Shown here in pieces: positions 32,950 to 42,877 of a stretch of DNA of 64,000 nt. The translations under genes and the position numbers were made by a program. Under the pieces are notes generated by a model. The model did no database searches. It worked only from the letters and a program-made list of their open reading frames with translations, and was not told where the DNA came from. Source of the DNA: Actinostola sp. cb2023 (taxonomy: Eukaryota; Cnidaria; Anthozoa; Actiniaria; Actinostolidae); assembly GCA_033675265.1 (NCBI GenBank), contig JAUJYZ010001095.1, positions 59,063 through 123,062 of the forward strand, read 5' to 3'. The stretch's first letter is position 1. Each line of letters starts with the position of its first letter.

Positions 32950-34234
32950 GAGGCGAAGTTACGAAATTCATTGAAGACAACAGAAACAAAAACACAACTA
33001 AAAAGACCCGAAGCGACCTCAACATATTTTACAAATGGGCGAAGACATTAAACGAAACCAGAACCATCGACAACATTCCCCCTGACGAGCTCGACAAAAT
33101 TATCTCGCATTTTGTGGTAAAAGTGTGTAAACAAAATGGCGAACAATGTGAACCAGATACACTTACCTCGTACTTCCGGAGTTTTGACCGCTTCCTGCGA
33201 GAACAAGGAAAGTCATACAGCATTTTGCTTGACAAGCAATTTTGTAGATCCAGAGAGGCCTTATCTGCTAAAAGGAAACAACTCCGTCGCTTTGGAAAAG
33301 GTCAGAGGCCAAATAAAGCTCTTGGTCTGAGTGAAGCACAAATCCAGCAGTTATGGCAACAAAACCAGCTTGGAAACTGTTCTTCGCAAGTTCTTTTACG
33401 TACAGTTTGGTTCAACAACACCATCTACTTTGGATGGAGAGCTCGCGATGAGCATCACCGGGTCAGATTTGGCGACTTCCAGATTAGAGAAGGAGATGGA
33501 GTAGGAGGAGTAAGATATGTCGAGTGGGTAACAGAGCGTGGTAGTAAAACCCGTACAGGTGAAAACGAGTTTGTGCCTGATCGACCATTTAACCCGAAGA
33601 TGTTTGCTACCGATGGTCCCCGATGCCCAGTTAAGATGTTTACTGACTACATGTCCAGAAGACCGCCAGACATGAATTATTCAGATGCTCCATTTTACCT
33701 TGCATCGATACCAAGGCCAGCATCACCAATTTGGTATAAAAAAACAGCCACTTGGCAAGCACTCACTTGGCTCGTTTATGAAAGAAATGACTCAAGCTGC
33801 TGGAATCGACGGCCGATTCACAAACCATTTTCAGCTCGTAGAACCATGATTTCCACCTTGAGAAAAGAAAACGTCGAACCACTCAACATCATTGCTTTGG
33901 CAGGACAAAGAAACCTGAAATCTTTGGACAGCTATTCTGAAGCGTCAGAAGAACAACAACATCTGATGTCCAACAAAATCAGTGAGATGATCGAAGGCGA
34001 GCAGAGGAAAGAGACAAAGAACAGTCTCAAAACCACCTCACCTTTGGCCAGTCAAAGCAACGAACAAGAATCCAAACAAGGAATGTTCCATGGAGCCCGT
34101 TTTCAACAACTCTGCATTGAGCTTTGGTAGGAGCATTGGTGAATCTGATTGTGCAAGCTCCTATGACACCGTGCAGTCATCTTGCAGAAGATTCAAGAGA
34201 GTTTGCCACTTTTTGACAGTGATGATGAAGACTA
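32950..34234 (+). pseudogene. Crypton-type (DUF3504) tyrosine recombinase, dead
   Basis: A long open frame runs from just after a TGA near 32951 to 34128; the only Met-like starts are internal (GTG at 33114). It begins TKFIEDNRNKNTTKKTRSDL and LNIFYKWAKTLNE, then DTLTSYFRSFDRFLREQ, then the recombinase core FNNTIYFGWRARDEHHR (first Arg), SKTRTGEN (Lys), and MISTLRKENVEP...AGQRNLKSLDSYS (Tyr). This layout is that of Crypton transposases and their host descendants in the ZMYM/QRICH1/KCTD1 group. Residues at 33739-33830 read in the wrong frame, because one extra A in a run near 33743 is offset by two extra T near 33829. That removes the HxxR box while leaving the ORF open. The His before the Tyr is Gln (GQRN). 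After 34110 another shift moves the acidic end (FDSDDED, stop at 34234) out of frame. Confidence 0.85.
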
Positions 34235-34560
34235 AAGAAACACTTTGCTATTTAGAACGTTTAGCCTAATGTTAAAGGCATTATAAAGTCGATTTCTTGA
34301 CATTACAAGGTTGTAATCACCTCTTTCGATCGAACACACATTTCTTCTAGTACATGGTGAAAACTAGTTTAACGAGCTTCTTATCATACGTCAAAAATGT
34401 CATCGATTGTCCAATGAGATTAAAGACACTTGATTGGGTTTTCCAGTGTTTACGTCATTGTCTTGAAAGCGCGCGCTCATTTGTCACAAATTTATGCTTT
34501 GCTTCTGCATTGCTTCAATATTTTTTGCCCATTTCCGAATTGTTGGATAATAAATACCTC

Positions 34561-34695
34561 ATTAGATGTTTTTCCCGGTAATACGGGCGGATATTTTACT
34601 CGTAGCTCGCATTTTTCCTCGCCCCTACGGGGCTCGGATAAATACATTCGCAACTCGTAAAATATCCGCCCGTATTACCGGGAAAAACATCTAAT
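34561..34695. mobile_element. 135-bp MITE
   Basis: ATTAGATGTTTTTCCCGGTA and its reverse complement bound the element. The inverted repeat extends about 40 bp through acgggcggatattttac. The centre holds a second small palindrome (gcccctacggggc). Confidence 0.85.
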
Positions 34696-34773
34696 AACAT
34701 GTAAGTATCAAAGACGATCCCCAATGGTTATTAGTTCAAAAACGCTCATATATGATTATGTGCATTTTTCAGA

Positions 34774-35026
34774 CAATCCTGGCCAAAATTATTGGGACAC
34801 TTGGCTTGTGATTGATCTAAACATGAAAGATCCATGTTACTTGAGCCCCCCTCCCTCCCCTCTCCCCCATTACAATGTTGATGGTTGTCCACGCCGAACC
34901 CCGATCGTGACTGAAAGTTGGAGACAACATTGTACTGGGGGGAGGGGGGTGGTGACGGTAATAAGGTGCTTATATTGAAAAATATTGCTAACTAACTAGT
35001 GTCCCAATTAATTTTGGCCAGGATTG
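34774..35026. mobile_element. 253-bp element with Tc1-like TIRs
   Basis: Left CAATCCTGGCCAAAATTATT and right AATTAATTTTGGCCAGGATTG are inverted copies; 'gggacact' extends each arm. The GGCCAAAATTAxTTGGGACAC type of terminus is common in Tc1/mariner elements. A TA target duplication is not evident on the left. The interior is C/G-tract rich and non-coding. Confidence 0.7.
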
Positions 35027-38000
35027 TAGCAGCGCCGTGCATCACACACGATCTCTACAACTCCGATATTTTGTACGTGGTAGCAGAGGGTATGGTGTTA
35101 TCCACTATCATAACAACAAAAATTGAAGATGGAATTGTTGCCATAATAGCAACATATTATTTATATTATATCGATTACCAAGTGGGAAAAAACATATTCA
35201 CCTTTTTAGAGATGACACTGATGGGTAGTACCTCTCAAAAAGCCAAGTGTCTGTTGATACCCTAATAAGCATTCTTTCAAATTTAAGTTAGATGATGTAT
35301 AAATCACAGCTGAAGAACTTATCTCTTAAGATGGGACATACCAAGACCATATATTGCACTATATTTATGTTGAAAGTTTTATTATTGTGTTTATACATGT
35401 GATATATATGTTTGCAGTGTCAATCAGCAATGTTTTTTACAAATAAAGGGGTGAGACAAAATGTAGTGTTTTAGTGTTGGACCAAAACTGCAACAAAAGG
35501 GGCCCAATCATAATCCCTATTTTAGATGTTCCGAAACAGCCCCAAAAGCTGTCACAAATCATCTTGGTATTTGCACATAAATGATGATTAAACTTCACAA
35601 TTTGAAGGTGATATGAAAAAGAAACCATTTATAGCCATCCATTAAGCCAAAATAATTAAACAATTGCCTTAAAAGGGCCTTACTCTGCCCAACTGAGGAC
35701 ACACATATATCAGTGTTCAGCATTTCTTTAAGCGGACTCTTGCTTAGCTTGAACCTCGAGGTTCAACTTGAGGTTGTCCACTAATAGGAGGGTCAACGGA
35801 GTGTACGTCAAATGAAATGGTAACAACAAATTATTAATATAACTTTTAAATGTTTAACGATAACGATATCGATAGTCAATAATATCATTTAGATATAACC
35901 CCATTTATATATTTAAACTATACTAATACTACATTAATAAATCACTTTACATTAGATAATAAATTATGAACTATGTAACATTCCATGAAAAGAAAGACTT
36001 GTTCTCTCTTTCATTTATTGATTTACATATGCTAATTCAATTTCAGCCTTCAGCTCGAATAATCGAATAAATTTACAACTCGATGATGCTGAAAACGAAT
36101 CGCTTTTTAATGTACTGACCGGAAAACTACACTTTCAAGACTGACCAAAGAAAGAAAACAGAGCAGAGCATGTACAACAAATTGATAAGAATGTGAAGTG
36201 TGTGATTCACAACCCATTAACTGGATGCACTGCTGCCCAAATCGTACATAAGAAATCAGAAAGCATTGTGGTCAGGAAACCAGAAATTCCTTCAGTTCTC
36301 AAATTTATTTGTGGAAAGGAAGGGAGAAGGAGCATCAAAACTTACCACAAGCATTGGCCATGTCTATAGTGGTATATCACGAAAATGCATCCAGGAAAGC
36401 TGAATCAAATGAAAGAACCACAGAAAGTCAGACCCATGGGTGATCTGATCTTTTTCATTTCTTCTAGATAACTCCCAGCTTTGACAACCAGGAACATCAC
36501 ACGTTTTCAAATACTGATTAATTTATTCTCAAAAAAAATCGACTACAAAGTCAAAAACATATTGCAGAGAGAGGGAATCCATCCTCGGCAACCCAGGGGT
36601 ATATTCTGTCGCTCGTTACTTGCTCCCAGAGAAATACCCCTGGGAACGAAGTCTGTTGGAGCTTGTTCCATTAGTCAAAATTCAAAATGGCGGCTGTCCT
36701 ATTCAAACCAGAATATACTGGATACTGATTGGTCGACCTTCCTAGATCGACCAATCAGAAACGAGAGTAATTTCCAACTGAAATGAGTGATGCTGAAAGA
36801 AACACAGTTCCTCACATTTGCTACTGGTGCCCCCATGCTTATTCCCCAAACCTTTTCCAGACAACGACACCTTCATAGCTGCAGTTCAGGGTGCATTCCG
36901 ACATTTAAATCACAAGGACTTAGACACCAGATTTTCTTTTTGCATCAAATTAACCCCAAAAACAGCAACAAATTCCACTGTGAATTATTTGATTGCCATG
37001 ACAAACTGATAATCAAAATACTGTGCACTTGGTGTGTGTTACTCTCTCAAAAAGCGGCTTATTCTCCAACAAGCATGGGAAAATAAATCACCTGTGACAA
37101 TCTCTGAAGCAAGACGAAATACTAACAGACAACGAAGAATAAATAAATAAATATACCATTGCAAAATCAGCTAAAATTCTACCTACTACACTGGATTTTT
37201 CCTTTGATGAAGAGTGTAACAGCCACATGTGCACTGTCAAAGCAGCTTTAGAAACTGACATTTATGGCAGTGTGAAGGCCAAATATCAAACTTTATTAAA
37301 TAATCAGCTCTCTGATTGGACATTGGCATTTCAATAGGTGTGTCCCAAGTTACAGTTGAGTGAATCATGCAATAGCCCAACATGATCTCGAGACCGGAAT
37401 TACGGTTAACATAATAATCCATGCTTTCATATCAAACTCTACGATGGAATCCCTGTATAGTAGTCGGTATTCCCAGCTTTACAAAATGACGGACAGTAGT
37501 GGTACGTATGAATAACTTCTGTAATCTTCTTTATTTCCTCTGGTTGTTGTGTTTGTACTAAAAAGACAACAATAACTATAAACCTGAGGTGGCCATTCTT
37601 CTGGAAGTCGTCGGACGAGAAGAGAAAAGCTGCCATCCATGGATTCTCTGCTCGAGGAAGCTATTATTAAGTTGAGCTATGGCTACAAGAACGCTGATCC
37701 CGCAAAAAAAGCCAGCGGTTTACGAATTTACTACTAATTCAGTTACTGGCATAAGAAACAACAAGGGCACGTACTCCTCTGAAAAATACCACCAGTGAAA
37801 ACGTGCCAAAGTTGGTGTGCTTAGGAAAGGCAAAAAACAGGTGGGCGGGGGGGGGGGGGGGGGGGGTGGAGGACCACTGGCATTCCCTTTTTGAGGTCCC
37901 GAGGTAATCATACTACAGCAGCCGCAGATCCATAACATCAGTATTTCAGTCCGGCGTTTTAAAGCACCCTCGGGCAGCACTCACCAAAGGGACATTTCCA

Positions 38001-39570
38001 TCCTAATATTAGTCCCACCGCACACCACACACTGTTATGACGGCCGTGTCGGTCTCTTGGAGCGGGACTAGGTCCTGGAGGGGGAAAGCTGTGGAATGGG
38101 TTGACCCATGTGCGGGATTTAGTTTCTTCGTCTGGTAGCAGGGACTCAAGAGCCTCCGTCTCTATCACCAATGGGTAGGGCAGGCTGCAACCGGAAGGGC
38201 TGGGGGAGTAAACCGCCCAGTCACCAATACTTGAGACAGCTCCAGACAAACGCTGTAGAGATGGCAGGGAACATCATACCATCTTGGGGGAGTGGGGCCT
38301 CGCAAGCCTAGTTTCTCCGTGTTACTATGTGCCTAGACAATTTTGTTTATATTTACAGACACAATCGTTACAGCTAGTACTTGACATGGAGAGACACATC
38401 AAGCCAAGTTGACATATTGAATGCGTTTTCATCCAACAAACTGTGGACTGCTCCGAGTAAAGAACAGCATTTGACAGCATATTCCAAAAGTGTATGCGAC
38501 AAATGGATGTCTTTCCAGTGGAGGTAAGCATACAGTCATGCATTTGAATTGTATTTTTTCTTCAGTGACACAATCATTTAGTTCTTTTATAAATTTATTT
38601 ATTAAGTAATGCCATTTATTTCTTCTAGCTTGAATGTATATTTTTTGTGAGAAATTTTAAGACTTATGGTACATTATTATAAAATTAGCACTTACATGTA
38701 TGTATTTGGATGTTCATATCAAGGTCAGTGAAAAGTTCGAATTATTCCAAACAGTTTTATGTTTAATTTGCATTCTGAGTTGTGATCAAAATGTAAAATC
38801 GTGATTCAAATGATATACATGCAACTGTAGAATCCCATAAATGTATTATAATTATATTTATATTTGTTACATAGTTTCCTGTAATATATTCATTTATTTC
38901 TTTATTAGTGGCCGTGTTGTATATAATTTATAAACTCGAGCCATACATGTAGGTGAGATTTTTTAATTTGTACGTACCGTGTGTTATAGTTTAATTTTTT
39001 TTTTCCCTGGACAAGAGCACCCAAACTTACAATACATGTGATTTAGAGTCCGGACTAGAAAGAATAGAGGAGACGGTAAATACAATATCAGCATTTATAA
39101 AAAAATGCCCAACACTCAACAGCTACCAGGGGCTGGAACATATTTGAATGAATATGTAGCCAGCCAGCAGCTCTGATAGTTCCTGGGCGCCTTTGATGAT
39201 TTTAATTTTAATGTTAAAACAGGCTTAAACATCATTATATGTACGCTTGGGGGAAACCACGATGAAGAGCTTAAACATTGGATTGAAATGGGGGCAACCA
39301 ATTAAAACGGCAGGGGACAACATCGACAAGCGAATCCAGGCAAGCAAAAGACCAAAGGTCTACTAATACCAACAAAGATCTTCACTGATTTGTTACACTT
39401 GCTTTAAAGGAAATAATGAGCTTTTTGCACCTACCTGACAAACCCACAGCAGATATTTCAAATCTACCCCACACTGAATTTCTGGTGTGAGTGAAAGAAA
39501 ATAACATGCTAAGAAGAAACCTATCAGTCTTACTAATGAGACTTTTATGCTGAAAACTTGCCTTTTGGAA
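35027..39570. other. Long gene-poor stretch with decayed open frames
   Basis: Possible coding scraps, not assignable: 36185-36380 (VKCVIHNPLTGCTAAQIVHK, a frame with few stops), 36830-37000 (FIAAVQGAFRHLNHKDLD) and 37195-37330 (DFSFDEECNSHMCTVKAALE). Structural items: an 18-bp palindrome TTGAACCTCGAGGTTCAA (35749-35766), a CCAAT-type hairpin CTGATTGGTCGA/TCGACCAATCAG (36725-36758), a long G-run at about 37846-37866 and a GC-richer block (37880-38290) unlike its surroundings. No complete gene. Confidence 0.5.
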
Positions 39571-39649
39571 AGTTATGAAATATTTGTTCCAGCACACATT
39601 GCCCACAAGTATTCAGAAAACATGGCAAAAAATTCAGAGTATATGCAAG

Positions 39650-40650
39650 TGCGGGGGTGTTGAAAATCTTAGAACATCTAATGATCAGATAGCTAGATGC
39701 GTTGCGGAAGATTATTTAACACATGAAAGTGTAGAACGAAACAGCTATATCCTTTTTTATGAAAAGGCTACACCAGAAGAAAATGATATGAAGGCTGACG
39801 CTAACCCTGTCGACAAGAAACTGGCCCGAGCAATGTCTTCAGATGCGAAAAATAAGGGTTTTTTTCAAGGTTGCATATGTAGAAGTCCGTGGATTTTAGC
39901 TATTCAGTCGTTAGAGAGAGTTGGATATTTAAACTATACAGTTCTAAGTGCAGCTTTGCAGCTTATTGAAGAAGAAGCCAAAGGAAGAGGACTTCCTGTT
40001 AAAGTTTTCAACACGAATTTCGAAAGGCAACTGAGAGAACTGTTGACATCGAAGAGCGAGGAAGAATTCAATAGACTTTTGGGAACACATAAAACATGCG
40101 ACGTCGAGAAAACGCGAATCTATATCCTACCACATCACGTTGGCTCATGCCACATGCTAACGCTGGTAGATTTTTGTGACAGAGATAATATAATGTTGAT
40201 CATCAGTTGCGCTCTTTCATGGGCAATGATGTATCTTCAACATTGGAGAGGGGGAGGGGAGGGGGAAGGGATTTGGATGCATATAGTTCATATTTTAAAC
40301 ACAAAATGCAATCCTACACCGATAGCTAGGTTCCAAAATGGGTAATGTGTCAACAATTTTGAGCTCATTGTAGCTGCTGAGTATTCATCCTTCCCTGTTC
40401 TTTTGAAACTGAAGAATTTCCAATGCAACCTGACGAAGTGAGCTGTGGGGTCTTTTGCATCATATATGCGAAAATGAAGACACCAGAAAAGTACAGGGCA
40501 ACATTATCAGGACCAGCATATTGTCTTCCATCCACCTTCACAAATTATGCTGTCAGAGAAAAAAGAACACAATGTAAGTTGTGTTGCAACTGGGAAAGGA
40601 GAACTAAGACAGTTCCTCATGCAATCAAAAAGTGGGACGGTGTACCTTAA
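39650..40650 (+). pseudogene. USP-tail / Ulp1 (C48) protease-like gene, broken
   Basis: The plus-strand frame 39575-40345 contains THESVERNSYILFYEKATPE near 39720, which reads like the last strand of a ubiquitin-specific protease (the YxLFYE ending). After a linker follow SPWILAIQSLERVGYLNYTV, KVFNTNFERQL and RIYILPHHVGSCHMLTLVDF. The His-bearing segment matches the core of Ulp1/SENP peptidases (family C48). A purine-rich insertion (about 40240-40270) and a shift follow, and the next frame resumes at 40423 with QPDEVSCGVFCIIYAKM, the Q-x-D-x-x-S-C-G box with the catalytic Gln and Cys. If joined, this would be a protein with a USP C-terminal end fused to a Ulp1 protease. The front of the USP domain is not upstream. 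Such proteases often ride on large DNA transposons. Confidence 0.65.
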
Positions 40651-40819
40651 TGTCCCTTTATAATAAGTAAATAATATATTAATACTTAACTATTACGATT
40701 ATATTTTCATTTCCATTTGTTCCATTTCCTATTCTTAAATTACAAATTTTTCATTTCAATTTTATTGTAAACTTGGGTTGTTCAATTTTTATTGCATATC
40801 AAGTTAATACAAGTTATTA

Positions 40820-40853
<34 letters not shown>

Positions 40854-41344
40854 AAAGAAATTAGGGAAACAGATTACATGAGTGGTGTGATGATTGATAT
40901 ACAATACAAATATTAGTGTGCATACCTAATGTAGCACATCTATAAGACTTCCAGAACAAGTATGAACAACGAATGAAAGAACGTTGAGCTAGCTGAGCTA
41001 GCAGCAGAGGTTGGTCTACATGTAGCATTTTATCACTAAAGTGGTCCTTACGGTAATGCTTGACTTTCGATATATGCTTCACTTGTCGCATAATTCAACA
41101 TATTATCCAAAGTACAGACTTTTTTCAATGGACAAGCGTTTCCAGCTCTGTGGTGGGCTAAAAAACGTCAAAATGCTCCTTTACAAGAGCAGCCTTTAAA
41201 TTAATGCATACTGAGATATGACTGGCAACTGAAAGAAATCTAACAATTTTGCACCAATCCTGAACATTTCTCCAACTTCAGTTGACCCTACGTTCAACTT
41301 GGGACCTTTCAACCTGACTGTGACAACCTACAAACACTTTTGAC
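40651..41344. other. Non-coding stretch with ATT microsatellite
   Basis: AT-rich, with (att)n at 40818-40850. No gene recognised. Confidence 0.5.
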
Positions 41345-41592
41345 AAGAAGAGATGAACATCGTCCAACCATGATAGGACATTTGCTGTTTAGCCATAACA
41401 AATCTTGAAACATACAGTTATTTCTTTGCAAAGTTGGTAGGCCTCAATCCCAACATTCGAAATGTTCTGGCGATTGGGATGGATGGAGAAGATAGACTAA
41501 TACAAGGAATGACAGCCACTATGAATCATGCCATTCAACTGAGATGTTTTGGTCACTTTGACGATAATTGTAAAAGCAAATTACTTGGTATA
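41345..41592 (+). pseudogene. MULE-type transposase core fragment
   Basis: DEHRPTMIGHLLFSHNK, a stop, then in the next frame LVGLNPNIRNVLAIGMDGED and AIQLRCFGHFDDN. The order (P-x-x-x-G-P/H...H-x-K, G-x-D-G-E, C-F-x-H) is that of the MULE transposase DDE domain. The G-T-D-G-E box appears as GMDGE and retains its Asp. Both ends are missing. It sits between the Ulp1-like gene and a USP scrap and may belong to the same former element. Confidence 0.6.
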
Positions 41593-41603
41593 TTTTAGAG
41601 AAA

Positions 41604-41700
41604 ATGTCACTTTATCACTGTGGTTTGCCTGTGATATTGTTCATTTACCTTAAAAGGTTTAAAGATTCCATAAATTATTTCTATGGCTGGAAAGTGGAAT
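41604..41700 (+). pseudogene. USP middle-box scrap
   Basis: GLPVILFIYLKRFKDS, followed by YGWKVESIIFE. LP-x-x-L-x-I-x-LKRF is the conserved block in the middle of ubiquitin-specific proteases, and its His is Tyr here. It lies downstream of, not upstream of, the USP tail at 39720, so the domain has been rearranged or comes from a second copy. Confidence 0.6.
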
Positions 41701-42029
41701 CCATTATATTTGAAGACAATTTTTTTATAACTCTAATGAAAGTAAGGCAGAATTACACCAACCTTCACCTCCACTATATCAAACATTGTTACAACTTTTA
41801 TTCATGTGCTGCATACTATTTTATTTGTTCACATAATGACAACAATTGCATCTCGAAACAAGAATAAGTTAAACACTCCATCTTCTTTTTCTGATTATAA
41901 TAGCTGTAGAATAGCAATATATTGCACTGACATTGAGATTGCAGTTCCAAGTCTAATCAGTAGAGTAAACACAATGTAACTTATTCGAGCTACAGAGGGA
42001 TGAATTATTTCAAAGTAATTGTAGGTAGG

Positions 42030-42475
42030 CATTACCTATGTTAACAACTTATACCCACGGTCTATTTCCGATAAAGCCATAGTGCATAAAGCATTTTCAC
42101 CCTGGGGACTTGATTTTGGCTGATAAAGGTTTTCTTATTCAGGATACAGTGCCCCAATGATCCATATGTTAACATTACACCATTTTTAAATGATGGAAAA
42201 TTTAGTGAGAGTGAGGCCAAGACTACAAAATCAATAGCATGTTGCCGCATGTTGAAAGGGCTAATGCAAGGTTAAACGATTTTAAGATTCTAAGCTTTAT
42301 TCCCTCTTATTTTAGATGTCATGCTGACATACTTTTTCAGTTATGTGCAGCCCTTGTTAATTTGCAATTCCTTCTTATAAAGGAACGTTGTGAAGGAACA
42401 GACTTTGAGTTTAAAATCTTATTTCTAGGTAGTACTGTTGAATCCTCAAACAAGACATATGTTATGAATACAAAA
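42030..42475 (+). pseudogene. PIF/Harbinger-like (DDE_Tnp_4) transposase fragment
   Basis: Three frames in series: a Ser-Asp-Lys block near 42060 (SISDKAIVHK), GDLILADKGFLIQDTVPQ (Asp of the L-A-D-x-G-F box, about 42105), NITPFLNDGKFSESEAKTTK, then HVERANARLNDFKIL and LQFLLIKERCEG. The HVER-N-x-R-L-x-D-F box carries the last catalytic Glu of IS5-like/ISL2EU-type DDE transposases. Two frameshifts and stops show it is inactive. Confidence 0.75.
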
Positions 42476-42673
42476 CCCTCCTACTGTATTATGCACCTGT
42501 ACCTTAGTGACGGTTTTGGCTGACCTTTATGAATGTGCTGAGTCTACCCATAACCTCAAGGACACAGATAAGCTGTAAGTGAAAAGATGCCGTTTCCAGA
42601 TGGATGAAGAAGGAGAAAACATCATCAGTGAAGCACATCATGAAAGCTGAAAACATTGTGAAAGATTTCGCCG

Positions 42674-42877
42674 AGTACTTCATGTAAGCCCACTTGAAAT
42701 GGACTCTATTCTTTATAGCCGTTCTTTTTGAAGTTTTTGTATTATCTGTCACAATTCCTTCATCTTTTAAATGTGGTATAAGTACGCACATTGCCAACAT
42801 GACAGATAATACAAAAACTTCAAAAATAACGGCTATAAAGAATAGAGTCCATTTCAAGTGGGCTTACATGAAGTACT
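42674..42877. mobile_element. 204-bp MITE with about 75-bp arms
   Basis: AGTACTTCATGTAAGCCCAC (arm continuing through about 42752) is repeated in reverse complement from about 42799 to 42877. The arms differ at few positions (ccgttctttt versus ccgttatttt). AGTACT at the tips is itself palindromic and may be the target duplication. Confidence 0.85.

Noticed and set aside
33114..34130. Intact recombinase CDS
   Set aside because: The ORF is open only because two frameshifts cancel; the catalytic box is out of frame, the second His is Gln and the true C-terminus is in another frame.
37720..38249. Pro-rich minus-strand ORFs around the G-run
   Set aside because: Driven by the poly-G/poly-C tract and a GC-richer block; no conserved pattern or splice context.
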